Shown: positions 9,499-21,435, numbered from the stretch's first letter. The stretch: DNA of 41,525 bases from Pseudomonas sp. BGr12 (GCF_030272895.1 NZ_JALRNF010000046.1:1-41525); one strand, 5' to 3'. Translations and numbers: made by a program. The notes: a model not told the origin generated them from the sequence alone.

Positions 9499-10830
9499 AT
9501 GGCTAAGCAAGGTGCTCTCTCTTCGCTCGGCAAAGGCGGGATGTCTGAACTCTGGGCTCGTCTGCGTTTTCTGTTCCTGGCGATCATCGTCTACCGGATA
9601 GGCGCACACATCCCAGTTCCAGGTATCAACCCGGACCGGCTGGCGGAACTGTTTCGACAGAATGAGGGGACCATTCTTAGCTTGTTCAACATGTTTTCCG
9701 GCGGCGCGCTGGAACGGATGAGCATCTTTGCACTGGGGATCATGCCGTACATCTCGGCATCGATCATCATGCAGCTGATGACCGCCGTCAGCCCGCAGCT
9801 GGAGCAGTTGAAGAAGGAAGGTGAAGCTGGCCGTCGCAAGATCAGCCAGTACACCCGCTACGGCACCGTAATCCTGGCGCTGGTCCAGGCCATTGGCATG
9901 TCCATTGGTCTGGCCGGTCAGGGCGTGGCGTTTTCTGCAGGCTTTGGCTTCCATTTCGTTGCGGTGTCCACCTTCGTGGCCGGCGCAATGTTCATGATGT
10001 GGCTGGGCGAGCAGATCACCGAGCGCGGTGTAGGCAACGGTATCTCGATGTTGATCTTCGCAGGTATCGTCGCCGGTCTTCCGAGAGCAATCGGGCAGTC
10101 TTTCGAGTCTGCGCGTACAGGCGATATCAACATTTTCGCCCTGGTCGCTATCGGTTTGCTGGCAGTAGCGATTATCGGTTTTGTGGTGTTCATTGAGCGT
10201 GGTCAGCGTCGTATCGCCGTTCACTACGCCAAGCGTCAGCAGGGCCGCAAGGTCTTCGCTGCGCAGACCAGCCACTTGCCGCTGAAAGTGAACATGGCGG
10301 GCGTTATTCCTGCCATTTTCGCGAGCAGCATCTTGCTGTTCCCGGCTTCGCTGGGTGCCTGGTTCGGTCAGTCCGAAGGTATGGGCTGGTTGCAGGACAT
10401 CTCGCAGTCGATCGCTCCTGGTCAGCCGTTGAATATTCTGCTGTTTAGTGCAGGGATCATTTTCTTCTGCTTCTTCTATACGGCGTTGATGTTCAATCCG
10501 AAAGACGTAGCGGAGAACCTGAAGAAGTCCGGTGCCTTTATTCCGGGCATCCGTCCAGGTGAGCAGTCGGCGCGCTACATTGATGGCGTTCTGACCCGCT
10601 TGACCATGTTCGGTGCTCTTTATATGACGGCCGTGTGCCTGCTTCCCCAGTTCCTGGTGGTTGCGGCAAACGTTCCGTTCTACCTTGGCGGGACCTCGTT
10701 GCTGATCGTGGTAGTGGTTGTGATGGACTTCATGTCCCAAGTACAATCGCACCTCGTTTCGCACCAGTACGAATCCCTGATGAAGAAAGCCAACCTGAAA
10801 GGCTACGGTGGCAGCGGTTTGCTGCGCTGA
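9499..10830 (+). CDS. secY: Preprotein translocase subunit SecY
   Basis: The 443-residue membrane protein equals E. coli SecY in length and has about ten hydrophobic segments. Recognisable parts are [12 protein letters not shown] near TM1, the plug region [22 protein letters not shown], and the cytosolic loop [19 protein letters not shown]. SecY is the pore of the SecYEG translocon, which exports unfolded proteins and inserts membrane proteins. Its place after rplO is standard for spc operons. Confidence 0.98.
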
Positions 10831-10858
10831 GAGACCCTTAAGGTTCGAGGAGTTGGTG

Positions 10859-10975
10859 ATGAAAGTTCGTGCATCGGTGAAAAAGCTGTGCCGTAACTGC
10901 AAAATTATTCGCCGCGAAGGTGTCGTTCGAGTAATTTGCAGTGCGGAACCACGTCACAAGCAGCGCCAAGGCTGA
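10859..10975 (+). CDS. rpmJ: 50S ribosomal protein L36, zinc-binding type
   Basis: A 38-codon gene: [19 protein letters not shown]... with Cys11, Cys14, Cys27 and His33 as zinc ligands, so it is the C-plus form. GAGGAG at 10847-10852 precedes ATG 10859. L36 is the smallest 50S protein. It closes the spc group, 28 bases after secY. A zinc-free L36 paralogue is common in Pseudomonas, but none lies in this window. Confidence 0.96.
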
Positions 10976-10992
10976 GTGTGATCTGCGCTTCA

Positions 10993-11020
10993 AACCCAGC
11001 AGCTAGTGTGCTGCTGGGTT
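10993..11020 (+). terminator. 11-bp hairpin between rpmJ and rpsM
   Basis: A perfect 11-bp stem AACCCAGCAGC / GCTGCTGGGTT (10993-11003 with 11010-11020) has a 6-base loop TAGTGT. No proper U tract follows (GATTAATTG), so it is at best a weak terminator, attenuator or mRNA 3'-end stabiliser. Its right arm supplies the first bases of the -35 of the next promoter. Confidence 0.6.
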
Positions 11021-11047
11021 GATTAATTGTTTCTACAGCGATATTAT
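11019..11047 (+). promoter_or_regulatory. Alpha-operon promoter upstream of rpsM
   Basis: TTGATT (11019-11024) and TATTAT (11042-11047) are separated by 17 bases; both hexamers match the sigma-70 consensus in at least 4 of 6 positions. The start would be near 11054, leaving a leader of about 53 bases before rpsM. Confidence 0.65.
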
Positions 11048-11106
11048 CTCGCGCCCTATTTCTTGGCTTCCGGGGCGTAGGTAGCTGTCAATTGGAGTCC
11101 CACTGA

Positions 11107-11463
11107 ATGGCCCGTATTGCAGGCGTCAACATTCCAGATAACAAGCATACTGTTATCTCGCTGACCTACATCTATGGTGTTGGTCGCACTACTTCGCAGA
11201 AGATCTGCGAAGCCACTGGGGTCAACCCAGCCGCAAAGATCAAGGATCTGAGCGACGAGCAGGTTGAATCGCTGCGTACTGAAGTTGCGAAGTACATCAC
11301 CGAGGGTGATCTGCGTCGTGACATCAACATGAAAATCAAGCGTTTGATGGACCTGGGTTGCTACCGCGGCCTGCGTCATCGTCGGGGTCTGCCAGTACGC
11401 GGTCAGCGTACCAAGACCAACGCGCGTACCCGTAAAGGTCCGCGTAAGCCGATCCGCAAGTAA
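11107..11463 (+). CDS. rpsM: 30S ribosomal protein S13
   Basis: The 118-residue protein equals E. coli S13 in length. It has [14 protein letters not shown] at the start, the helix-two-turn-helix region, and the basic end [21 protein letters not shown] that contacts P-site tRNA. S13 also bridges the two subunits. It heads the alpha group, behind its own promoter, with GGAG at 11094-11097. Confidence 0.98.
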   Translation: MARIAGVNIPDNKHTVISLTYIYGVGRTTSQKICEATGVNPAAKIKDLSDEQVESLRTEVAKYITEGDLRRDINMKIKRLMDLGCYRGLRHRRGLPVRGQRTKTNARTRKGPRKPIRK

Positions 11464-11493
11464 TCGCACCAGCGAATCGACAGGAATTTAGAA

Positions 11494-11883
11494 ATGGCAA
11501 AACCTGCTGCTCGTCCTCGTAAGAAAGTCAAAAAGACAGTGGTTGATGGCATCGCCCACATCCATGCGTCTTTCAACAACACCATCGTGACCATCACCGA
11601 TCGTCAAGGTAACGCTCTGTCCTGGGCTACCTCCGGCGGTTCGGGTTTCCGCGGTTCCCGCAAGTCCACCCCGTTCGCTGCTCAGGTAGCTGCTGAACGT
11701 GCTGGTCAAGCTGCGCTGGAATATGGTCTGAAGAACCTCGACGTCAACGTCAAGGGTCCAGGTCCAGGTCGTGAGTCCGCTGTTCGTGCTCTGAACGGTT
11801 GTGGCTATAAGATCGCCAGCATCACCGACGTGACGCCAATCCCGCACAACGGGTGCCGTCCGCCGAAGAAGCGCCGCGTGTAA
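11494..11883 (+). CDS. rpsK: 30S ribosomal protein S11
   Basis: The 129-residue protein has a basic start [12 protein letters not shown], the family motifs [19 protein letters not shown] and [12 protein letters not shown], and the end [14 protein letters not shown]11 lies on the 30S platform near the mRNA exit. It begins 30 bases after rpsM with CAGGAATTTAG upstream. Confidence 0.98.
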   Translation: MAKPAARPRKKVKKTVVDGIAHIHASFNNTIVTITDRQGNALSWATSGGSGFRGSRKSTPFAAQVAAERAGQAALEYGLKNLDVNVKGPGPGRESAVRALNGCGYKIASITDVTPIPHNGCRPPKKRRV

Positions 11884-11898
11884 TCAGGAGACAGATAA

Positions 11899-12519
11899 AT
11901 GGCACGTTACATTGGTCCAAAATGCAAACTGTCTCGTCGTGAAGGCACCGATCTGTTCCTGAAGAGCGGCGTTCGCGCTCTGGAATCGAAGTGCAACATC
12001 GAAGCAGCCCCAGGTATCCACGGTCAGCGCCGCGGTCGTCAGTCCGACTACGGCACCCAGCTGCGTGAGAAGCAAAAAGTACGTCGCATCTACGGCGTTC
12101 TCGAGCGTCAGTTCAGCGGTTACTACAAGCAAGCAGCCTCGTCGAAAGGCGCTACTGGTGAGAACCTGCTGCAACTGCTCGAATGCCGTCTGGATAACGT
12201 CGTTTACCGCATGGGCTTTGGCGCTACTCGTGCCGAATCCCGTCAGCTGGTTTCGCACAAAGCGATCAGCGTTAACGGCAAGACTGTAAACATTCCATCC
12301 TACCAAGTTCGTCCGGGTGACGTGGTCGCAGTTCGCGAGAAATCGCAGAACCAGCTGCGCATTGTTCAAGCCCTTGAACTGTGCGCCCAGCGTGGCCGCG
12401 TTGAGTGGGTAGACGTGGATGCTGCCAAGAAGTCGGGCGTTTTCAAGAACGTTCCTGCTCGCAGCGACCTGTCCGCCGACATCAACGAAAGCCTGATTGT
12501 CGAGCTCTACTCCAAGTAA
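11899..12519 (+). CDS. rpsD: 30S ribosomal protein S4
   Basis: The 206-residue protein matches E. coli S4. The S4 RNA-binding domain is seen in [34 protein letters not shown] (about residues 94-127 in two parts). S4 starts 30S assembly, is part of the mRNA entry, and in E. coli represses the alpha operon by binding a pseudoknot in the rpsM leader. No such pseudoknot is obvious here by eye. Confidence 0.98.
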   Translation: MARYIGPKCKLSRREGTDLFLKSGVRALESKCNIEAAPGIHGQRRGRQSDYGTQLREKQKVRRIYGVLERQFSGYYKQAASSKGATGENLLQLLECRLDNVVYRMGFGATRAESRQLVSHKAISVNGKTVNIPSYQVRPGDVVAVREKSQNQLRIVQALELCAQRGRVEWVDVDAAKKSGVFKNVPARSDLSADINESLIVELYSK

Positions 12520-12541
12520 GGGCTAGAAAATAGGTGCATCC

Positions 12542-13543
12542 ATGCAGATTTCGGTAAATGAGTTCCTGACGCCCCGCCACATTGATGTGCAGGTCGTCAG
12601 TCCAACCCGCGCTAAAATCACGCTCGAGCCTCTCGAGCGTGGCTTTGGCCATACCCTGGGCAACGCGCTGCGCCGCATCCTGTTGTCCTCCATGCCTGGC
12701 TGTGCAGTAGTCGAGGCCGAGATTGACGGCGTACTCCACGAGTACTCGGCAATCGAAGGTGTACAGGAAGACGTCATTGAAATCCTGTTGAACCTGAAAG
12801 GCCTGGCTATCAAACTGCACGGTCGTGACGAAGTTACGCTGACCTTGTCGAAAAAGGGTTCGGGGGTGGTTACCGCTGCCGATATTCAGCTGGATCATGA
12901 TGTCGAGATCGTTAACCCCGATCACGTAATCGCTAACCTGGCGTCCAACGGCGCCCTGAACATGAAGCTCACCGTAGCTCGTGGTCGTGGTTATGAACCG
13001 GCCGATTCGCGTCAGAGCGATGAAGACGAAAGCCGCAGCATTGGTCGCTTGCAGCTGGACTCTTCGTTCAGCCCGGTTCGCCGTATCGCATACGTGGTGG
13101 AAAACGCCCGTGTCGAACAGCGTACTAACCTGGACAAGCTGGTTATTGATCTGGAAACCAACGGTACCCTGGATCCTGAAGAGGCTATCCGTCGTGCTGC
13201 AACCATCCTGCAACAGCAGCTGGCTGCGTTCGTCGACCTCAAAGGTGACAGCGAACCTGTGGTAGTCGAACAGGAAGACGAGATCGATCCGATCCTGCTT
13301 CGTCCGGTTGACGATCTGGAATTGACCGTACGTTCGGCCAACTGCCTTAAGGCGGAGAACATTTACTACATCGGCGATCTGATTCAGCGCACCGAAGTAG
13401 AACTGTTGAAGACTCCGAACCTGGGCAAGAAGTCCCTGACCGAAATCAAGGACGTTCTGGCCTCCCGTGGTCTGTCCCTCGGCATGCGCCTCGACAACTG
13501 GCCGCCTGCAAGTCTTAAGAAGGACGACAAGGCGACTGCCTGA
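12542..13543 (+). CDS. rpoA: RNA polymerase alpha subunit
   Basis: The 333-residue protein has an N-terminal assembly domain ([26 protein letters not shown], about residues 28-53) and, after an acidic linker near residue 240-250, the C-terminal domain that binds UP elements and activators ([19 protein letters not shown] and [14 protein letters not shown]). The alpha dimer nucleates core RNA polymerase. Position between rpsD and rplQ is the conserved alpha-operon order. Confidence 0.98.
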   Translation: MQISVNEFLTPRHIDVQVVSPTRAKITLEPLERGFGHTLGNALRRILLSSMPGCAVVEAEIDGVLHEYSAIEGVQEDVIEILLNLKGLAIKLHGRDEVTLTLSKKGSGVVTAADIQLDHDVEIVNPDHVIANLASNGALNMKLTVARGRGYEPADSRQSDEDESRSIGRLQLDSSFSPVRRIAYVVENARVEQRTNLDKLVIDLETNGTLDPEEAIRRAATILQQQLAAFVDLKGDSEPVVVEQEDEIDPILLRPVDDLELTVRSANCLKAENIYYIGDLIQRTEVELLKTPNLGKKSLTEIKDVLASRGLSLGMRLDNWPPASLKKDDKATA

Positions 13544-13585
13544 TCGTCGTAATCACCGAACGTAGTGTTTGGTAAGGAATGAATC

Positions 13586-13972
13586 ATGCGTCATCGTAAA
13601 AGTGGACGTCACCTGAGCCGTACCAGCTCTCACCGCAAAGCCATGTTCCAGAACATGGCGGTGTCGCTGATCGAGCACGAGCTGATCAAAACTACCCTGC
13701 CAAAAGCCAAGGAACTGCGCCGCGTTGCCGAGCCGCTGATCACCCTGGCCAAGGAAGACAGCGTAGCTAACCGTCGTCTGGCTTTCGACCGTACCCGTTC
13801 GAAAGAAGCCGTTGGTAAGCTGTTCAACGATCTGGGCAAGCGCTATGCCACCCGTCAGGGCGGCTACCTGCGTATCCTCAAGTGCGGCTTCCGCGCTGGC
13901 GATAACGCACCTATGGCGTACGTCGAGCTGGTTGATCGTCCTGTCGGTGGCTCGGTAGAAGCTGCTGAGTAA
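13586..13972 (+). CDS. rplQ: 50S ribosomal protein L17
   Basis: The 128-residue protein opens [24 protein letters not shown], typical for L17, and ends in a short acidic tail. L17 lies at the outer rim of the tunnel exit. It is the last gene of the ribosomal block, with AAGGAATG upstream and a strong terminator downstream. Confidence 0.98.
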   Translation: MRHRKSGRHLSRTSSHRKAMFQNMAVSLIEHELIKTTLPKAKELRRVAEPLITLAKEDSVANRRLAFDRTRSKEAVGKLFNDLGKRYATRQGGYLRILKCGFRAGDNAPMAYVELVDRPVGGSVEAAE

Positions 13973-13990
13973 GGCGACAGTCTGAAACAG

Positions 13991-14018
13991 AAAACCGGGC
14001 CCAGTGCCCGGTTTTTTG
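13991..14018 (+). terminator. Rho-independent terminator of the alpha operon
   Basis: A 10-bp stem AAAACCGGGC / GCCCGGTTTT (13991-14000 with 14006-14015) with loop CCAGT ends in TTTTTT. It closes the whole ribosomal block 18 bases after rplQ. Confidence 0.93.
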
Positions 14019-14066
14019 TATCTGTATGTATTGAAGCATTCTATTGATCTGAGTCACGTAATGAAT

Positions 14067-14095
14067 TTGTTCTTGTAATACTCCTGGTCGATACT
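14067..14095 (+). promoter_or_regulatory. Possible katA promoter with an OxyR-like upstream site
   Basis: TTGTTC (14067-14072) and GATACT (14090-14095) are 17 bases apart. Just upstream, ATTG-N7-CTAT (14030-14044) fits the OxyR half-site spacing, but the second pair of tetranucleotides (14052-14055, 14063-14066) fits poorly. Both assignments are tentative. Confidence 0.35.
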
Positions 14096-14144
14096 CGTTC
14101 CAGGCCGATTAGCCGGCAGTTCGAGACCGATAGGGAGATTACGC

Positions 14145-15593
14145 ATGAGCCAGAGCAAGACACTGACCACCGCCAGCGGCGCACCGGTTGCCGACAACCA
14201 GAACTCGCGTTCTGCAGGTCCGCGGGGGCCGTTGTTGCTGGATGATTTCCACCTGATCGAAAAGCTCGCGCACTTCAACCGCGAGAACATCCCTGAGCGT
14301 CGTGTTCACGCAAAAGGTTCGGGCGCCTATGGCACCTTCACGGTAACCCGCGATATCACCCGCTACACCAGCGCGCGGCTGTTCAGCGAGGTGGGCAAGC
14401 AGACCGAGACCTTCCTGCGTTTCTCTACCGTCGGTGGCGAGCGTGGCTCGGCGGACACCGAGCGTGATCCGCGCGGTTTTGCTCTCAAGTTCTACACCGA
14501 AGAAGGCAACTGGGACATCGTCGGCAACAACACCCCGGTGTTCTTCATTCGCGACCCGCTGAAGTTCCCCGACTTTATCCACACCCAGAAGCGTCTCCCG
14601 CAAAGCAACCTGAAAAGCCCCCAGGCGATGTGGGATTTCTGGTCGCACTCCCCGGAAGCGCTGCACCAGGTCACCATCCTGTTCTCCGATCGCGGCATCC
14701 CGGATGGCTACCGCCACATGCACGGTTTCGGCAGCCACACCTACAGCCTGATCAATGCGCAGGGCCAGCGGACCTGGGTCAAATGGCACTTCAAGACCAA
14801 GCAGGGCATCAAGAACCTCTCGCCTGCCGACGCGGCGCGTCTGGCCGGTACCGATCCGGATTACGCCCAGCGTGACCTGTTCGAGGCGATCGAGCGCGGT
14901 GATTTCCCGAAATGGGCAGTCTGCATCCAGGTCATGAGCGAAGAGGAAGCGGCCTCCCGCGACGAAAACCCGTTCGATGTGACCAAGACCTGGTCGCAGA
15001 AAGACTACCCGCTGATCGAGGTCGGCGAGCTGGAGCTCAACCGCAATCCGCTCAACTACTTCGCCGAAGTGGAACAGGCGGCGTTCGGTCCGAGCAACAT
15101 GGTCCCGGGGGTCGGTCTGTCGCCCGACCGCATGCTCCAGGGCCGCGTATTCGCCTACGCTGACGCCCATCGCTACCGGGTCGGTACCAACCATCAGCAA
15201 CTGCCGGTAAACGCCCCACGCAGCCCGGTGAACACCTACCAACGTGACGGCGCCATGGCGTTTGGCAGCAATGGTGGTGCGGCGCCGAACTACGAGCCCA
15301 ATAGCTACGCCAATGCGCCGAAGCAGGCGCCGCAACATGCTGAACCGGCGCTGGCCCTTAACGGCGTGGCGGGCCGCTATGATCACCGCGAAGACACCGA
15401 CTACTACAGCCATGCCGGTGCGCTGTTCCGCTTGATGAACGCCGAGCAGAAGGCCCTGTTGATCAGCAACATCGCCGGGGCCATGGCAGGTGTTAGCGTC
15501 GATGTCGTCGAGCGCCAGCTGCGGCACTTCTTCAAGGCCGATCCGGCCTATGGGGAAGGGGTTGCCAAGGCTTTGGGCATAAATATCGCCTAA
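14145..15593 (+). CDS. katA: Haem catalase (KatA type)
   Basis: The 482-residue protein is a small-subunit monofunctional catalase, which splits hydrogen peroxide into water and oxygen in the cytoplasm. Seen directly: the active-site His in [14 protein letters not shown] (about residue 54), the distal Asn in [13 protein letters not shown], and the haem-ligand Tyr in [13 protein letters not shown] (about residue 338). No signal peptide is visible. P. aeruginosa KatA has, from memory, the same length and the same place after rplQ and before a ferritin gene. It has its own terminator and probably its own peroxide-responsive promoter. GGGAG at 14132-14136 precedes ATG 14145. Confidence 0.95.
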   Translation: MSQSKTLTTASGAPVADNQNSRSAGPRGPLLLDDFHLIEKLAHFNRENIPERRVHAKGSGAYGTFTVTRDITRYTSARLFSEVGKQTETFLRFSTVGGERGSADTERDPRGFALKFYTEEGNWDIVGNNTPVFFIRDPLKFPDFIHTQKRLPQSNLKSPQAMWDFWSHSPEALHQVTILFSDRGIPDGYRHMHGFGSHTYSLINAQGQRTWVKWHFKTKQGIKNLSPADAARLAGTDPDYAQRDLFEAIERGDFPKWAVCIQVMSEEEAASRDENPFDVTKTWSQKDYPLIEVGELELNRNPLNYFAEVEQAAFGPSNMVPGVGLSPDRMLQGRVFAYADAHRYRVGTNHQQLPVNAPRSPVNTYQRDGAMAFGSNGGAAPNYEPNSYANAPKQAPQHAEPALALNGVAGRYDHREDTDYYSHAGALFRLMNAEQKALLISNIAGAMAGVSVDVVERQLRHFFKADPAYGEGVAKALGINIA

Positions 15594-15608
15594 GTCGAAG
15601 TGATAAGA

Positions 15609-15635
15609 AGAACCGCCCTCATTTGGGCGGTTTTT
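15609..15635 (+). terminator. Rho-independent terminator of katA
   Basis: An 8-bp stem AACCGCCC / GGGCGGTT (15611-15618 with 15625-15632), loop TCATTT, is followed by T residues, 17 bases after the katA stop. Confidence 0.88.
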
Positions 15636-15747
15636 CAATGAATATCACTACCGTTTACCTGCTTTTTTCGCATGTTTTGCCCGAATCTCAGTGACCTTCG
15701 AGTCATCCTGGTTCAAACTATTACTTTCGAACAGGGAGAGCAGGGCG

Positions 15748-16212
15748 ATGCAAGGTCACCCGGACGTAATCGATTATCTCAACACGTTGCTGACGGGCGA
15801 ACTGGCGGCACGCGACCAATATTTCATCCACTCGCGCATGTACGAAGACTGGGGCCTGAGCAAGCTCTACGAGCGTATCAACCACGAGATGGAAGAAGAG
15901 ACGCAACACGCCGATGCCCTGATGCGTCGTATCCTCATGCTCGAAGGCACGCCGCGCATGCGTCCCGATGACCTGGACGTCGGCGCCACGGTACCGGAGA
16001 TGCTCGCCGCCGACCTGCGCCTGGAGTACAAGGTGCGCGCTGCGCTGTGCAAGGGCATCGAGTTGTGCGAACTGCACAAGGACTACATCAGCCGCGACAT
16101 CCTGCGCCTGCAACTGGCTGATACCGAGGAAGATCACGCCTACTGGCTGGAGAAGCAGCAGGGCCTGATCAAGTCCATCGGCCTGGAGAACTACCTGCAG
16201 TCGCAGATGTAA
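15748..16212 (+). CDS. ftnA: Haem-free bacterial ferritin (annotated bfrA in many genomes)
   Basis: I start the gene at ATG 15748 ([15 protein letters not shown]), giving 154 residues with a GGGAGAG site upstream; the frame is open to 15691 but the extra residues match no ferritin. The four-helix ferritin fold stores iron as a mineral core. Ferroxidase ligands appear as Glu18, Glu51, His54, Glu93, Glu127 and His130. The haem-ligand Met52 of bacterioferritins is replaced by Thr52 (EETQH against EEMKH). The P. aeruginosa gene beside katA was shown to encode such a haem-free ferritin, FtnA. The protein probably limits iron-driven oxidative damage alongside KatA. Confidence 0.93.
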   Translation: MQGHPDVIDYLNTLLTGELAARDQYFIHSRMYEDWGLSKLYERINHEMEEETQHADALMRRILMLEGTPRMRPDDLDVGATVPEMLAADLRLEYKVRAALCKGIELCELHKDYISRDILRLQLADTEEDHAYWLEKQQGLIKSIGLENYLQSQM

Positions 16213-16221
16213 GTTTGCCGA

Positions 16222-16257
16222 AACAAAAAGCCCCGCCAGTGCGGGGCTTTTTTGTTC
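16222..16257 (+). terminator. Rho-independent terminator of ftnA
   Basis: A 12-bp stem AAAAAGCCCCGC / GCGGGGCTTTTT (16225-16236 with 16241-16252), loop CAGT, lies 12 bases after the ftnA stop and directly before a REP element. Confidence 0.93.
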
Positions 16258-16330
16258 TGTAGGAGCGGGCTTGTCCCGCGATCGCGGTGTCACAGATTCA
16301 CCGCAATCGCGGGGCAAGCCCGCTCCTACA
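16258..16330. repeat. REP/BIME palindrome between ftnA and uvrA
   Basis: Two inverted REP units (TGTAGGAGCGGGCTTGTCCC... and its mirror) form a 73-base palindrome: arms 16258-16289 and 16299-16330 pair over 32 bp with two mismatches around a 9-base loop. The type is abundant in P. putida-group genomes. It lies between convergent genes, 3 bases beyond the uvrA stop. Confidence 0.9.
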
Positions 16331-16333
16331 GGG

Positions 16334-19168
<2,835 letters not shown>

Positions 19169-19199
19169 TGCGGCCTCGCTCGGCGGGCATAAACGATTG

Positions 19200-19229
19200 A
19201 GTATACGGCGCCCTGCCATTACGCGGCAA
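19200..19229 (-). promoter_or_regulatory. Possible uvrA promoter
   Basis: On the - strand, TTGCCG (19229-19224) and TATACT (19205-19200) are 18 bases apart, with the start near 19193, about 25 bases before the GTG start. The -10 is good and the -35 weak. Confidence 0.4.
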
Positions 19230-19297
19230 AGCGTCGCGTAGATGCCGTTAGGCGATGGGACTGGTAGAATCGCCGCCGGTTCACACGAGGTTTATCC

Positions 19298-20692
19298 ATG
19301 CACGATACCCACAGCGAAGGCATGAGTGGCAGCGAAACCCGCGCCGCAAGCGGCCTGGCCCTGGTGTTCGCCTTTCGCATGCTGGGCATGTTCATGGTCC
19401 TGCCGGTACTGGCGACCTATGGCATGGACCTGGCGGGCGCCACCCCGGCACTGATCGGCCTGGCCATCGGCGCCTATGGCCTGACCCAGGCATTCCTGCA
19501 GATTCCGTTCGGGATCATTTCCGACCGCATCGGTCGTCGCCCGGTGATTTACCTGGGCCTGGTCATCTTTGCCCTGGGCAGCGTACTGGCGGCCCAGGCC
19601 GACTCGATCTGGGGCGTGATCGCCGGACGAATCCTGCAAGGTGCCGGGGCGATTTCGGCGGCAGTGATGGCGCTGCTGTCAGACCTTACCCGCGAGCAAC
19701 ACCGGACCAAGGCCATGGCCATGATCGGCATGAGCATCGGTCTGTCGTTCGCCGTGGCCATGGTGGTCGGCCCCTTGCTGACCCGCGCTTTCGGCCTGTC
19801 CGGACTGTTCCTGGCCACCGCCGCCATGGCCCTGGTCGGCATCGGCCTGATCGCCTTCGTGGTGCCGGCGTCCCACGGGGCCTTGCAGCACCGGGAGTCG
19901 GGCGTGGCCAAGCAGGCCCTCGGCCCGACCCTGCGCCATCCCGACTTGCTGCGCCTGGACGTGGGTATCTTCGTCCTGCATGCGATCCTGATGGCCAGCT
20001 TCGTCGCCTTGCCCCTGGCCTTCGTCGAGCGCGGCGGCCTGCCCAAGGAAGAGCACTGGTGGGTGTACCTGACTGCCTTGCTGATCTCATTTTTTGCAAT
20101 GATCCCGTTCATCATCTACGGCGAGAAAAAGCGCAAGATGAAACGTGTCCTGCTGGGCGCGGTCAGTGTGTTGATGCTCACCGAGCTGTTCTTCTGGCTG
20201 TCGGCAGACAACTTGCACCAACTGGTGATCGGCACCGTGATATTCTTTACTGCCTTCAACCTGCTGGAGGCATCCTTGCCTTCGCTGGTGAGCAAGGTGT
20301 CGCCCGCCGGCGGCAAGGGCACGGCCATGGGGGTGTATTCCACCAGCCAGTTCCTTGGTGCCGCGCTGGGAGGAATTCTCGGTGGCTGGTTGTTCCAGCA
20401 CGGTGGCCTGAGCACGGTGTTCCTGGGCTGTGCAGCCCTGTGTGCACTGTGGTGGATCGTGGCCATCAGCATGCGTGAACCGCCGTACGTGACCAGCCTG
20501 CGCATGCCGTTGTCGGCCGAGGCGATCCGCGAGGCGGGACTGACCGAACGGCTGCTGGCCGTACCGGGTGTGACCGACGCAGTGGTGGTGGCCGATGAAG
20601 CCGCCATCTATATCAAACTTGATACACAAATTTTGGATCGCACGACCCTGGAGCGCCTGGTAAACCCGGCCTCCGAAGCGTGCGAAGCCTAG
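19298..20692 (+). CDS. MFS transporter with C-terminal YAM-like domain (YajR type)
   Basis: This 464-residue inner-membrane protein has about 12 hydrophobic segments. The MFS loop motif FGIISDRIGRRPVIYLG lies between TM2 and TM3 (about residues 70-86). After the last segment, about 55 residues (from MRMPLSAEAIREAGL on) form a soluble tail with VPGVTDAVVVADEAAIYIKLD, resembling the ferredoxin-like YAM domain of E. coli YajR. Substrate is unknown; drug or metabolite export is usually assumed. GAGG at 19286-19289 fits ATG 19298; ATG 19322 is an alternative. It is divergent from uvrA and ends 9 bases before ssb, so the two may be co-transcribed. Confidence 0.88.
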   Translation: MHDTHSEGMSGSETRAASGLALVFAFRMLGMFMVLPVLATYGMDLAGATPALIGLAIGAYGLTQAFLQIPFGIISDRIGRRPVIYLGLVIFALGSVLAAQADSIWGVIAGRILQGAGAISAAVMALLSDLTREQHRTKAMAMIGMSIGLSFAVAMVVGPLLTRAFGLSGLFLATAAMALVGIGLIAFVVPASHGALQHRESGVAKQALGPTLRHPDLLRLDVGIFVLHAILMASFVALPLAFVERGGLPKEEHWWVYLTALLISFFAMIPFIIYGEKKRKMKRVLLGAVSVLMLTELFFWLSADNLHQLVIGTVIFFTAFNLLEASLPSLVSKVSPAGGKGTAMGVYSTSQFLGAALGGILGGWLFQHGGLSTVFLGCAALCALWWIVAISMREPPYVTSLRMPLSAEAIREAGLTERLLAVPGVTDAVVVADEAAIYIKLDTQILDRTTLERLVNPASEACEA

Positions 20693-20701
20693 GAGAACGT
20701 T

Positions 20702-21229
20702 ATGGCCCGTGGGGTTAACAAAGTCATTCTGGTCGGTACCTGCGGTCAGGATCCCGAAGTCCGCTACCTGCCCAACGGTAACGCCGTGACCAACCTGAGC
20801 CTGGCCACCAGCGAGCAGTGGACCGACAAGCAGACCGGCCAGAAGGTCGAGCGCACCGAGTGGCACCGCGTGTCGATGTTCGGCAAGGTTGCCGAGATCG
20901 CCGGCGAATACCTGCGCAAGGGTTCGCAGGTCTACATCGAAGGCAAGCTGCAGACCCGCGAGTGGGAAAAAGACGGCATCAAGCGCTACACCACCGAAAT
21001 CATCGTCGACATGCAGGGCACCATGCAGCTGCTGGGCGGCCGTCCGCAGAACCAGGACGGTGGCAACCAGTACAACCAGGGCGGTAACCAGGGCGGCGGC
21101 AACTACAACCAGGCGCCACGCCAGCAGGCCCAGCGCCCGCAGCAAGCCCCTCAGCGTCCGGCGCCACAGCAGCCGGCTCCGCAGCCTGCACCTGATTTCG
21201 ACAGCTTCGATGACGATATTCCGTTCTGA
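20702..21229 (+). CDS. ssb: Single-stranded DNA-binding protein
   Basis: The 175-residue protein has an N-terminal OB fold (residues 1 to about 110: [41 protein letters not shown]). A Gly/Asn/Gln/Pro-rich flexible linker follows, then the acidic tip FDDDIPF that recruits repair and replication partners. SSB coats single-stranded DNA in replication, recombination and repair. It follows the MFS gene by 9 bases with AGGAG upstream. The uvrA-MFS-ssb arrangement is, from memory, shared with other Pseudomonas. Confidence 0.98.
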   Translation: MARGVNKVILVGTCGQDPEVRYLPNGNAVTNLSLATSEQWTDKQTGQKVERTEWHRVSMFGKVAEIAGEYLRKGSQVYIEGKLQTREWEKDGIKRYTTEIIVDMQGTMQLLGGRPQNQDGGNQYNQGGNQGGGNYNQAPRQQAQRPQQAPQRPAPQQPAPQPAPDFDSFDDDIPF

Positions 21230-21255
21230 TTCGAAACGCTGACCGCCACACCCTC

Positions 21256-21290
21256 AAGACGCCCGGTGCACCGCATCGGGCGTTTTGCTT
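21256..21290 (+). terminator. Rho-independent terminator of ssb
   Basis: A 10-bp stem with one mismatch (21256-21265 with 21277-21286; core ACGCCCG / CGGGCGT) and an 11-base loop is followed by TTTTGCTTTG. Confidence 0.85.
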
Positions 21291-21348
21291 TGTTACGACC
21301 AGCAATCCGCTTTCATCGCACTCCCGAAAATCTTGACTAGAGTATCAA

Positions 21349-21373
21349 GTGGCGGCCATCAATATGCCGCCAC
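21349..21373 (+). promoter_or_regulatory. Hairpin in the fdoG upstream region
   Basis: GTGGCGGC / GCCGCCAC (21349-21356 with 21366-21373) pair perfectly around the loop CATCAATAT. Just upstream, TTGACT (21333-21338) may be a -35, and CTTGA-N8-TCAAG (21332-21349) is a short inverted repeat. No confident -10 is seen, so whether the hairpin is in the leader or is a DNA site is open. Confidence 0.35.
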
Positions 21374-21435
21374 CGTGATCGTTCAAGAGACGCCGGCAAT
21401 GCCCCGCGCGTCCACCACCTGATCAGGAGTGCACG

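Noticed and set aside
8794..10902. A 702-codon open frame on the - strand opposite rpmD, rplO and secY
   Set aside because: It crosses several certain genes and has repetitive, composition-driven sequence.
15691..15747. Longer N-terminus for the ferritin
   Set aside because: The 19 extra residues match no ferritin, and a good ribosome site precedes ATG 15748.
19169..19297. LexA (SOS) box between uvrA and the MFS gene
   Set aside because: No CTG-N10-CAG pattern with an AT-rich centre is present.
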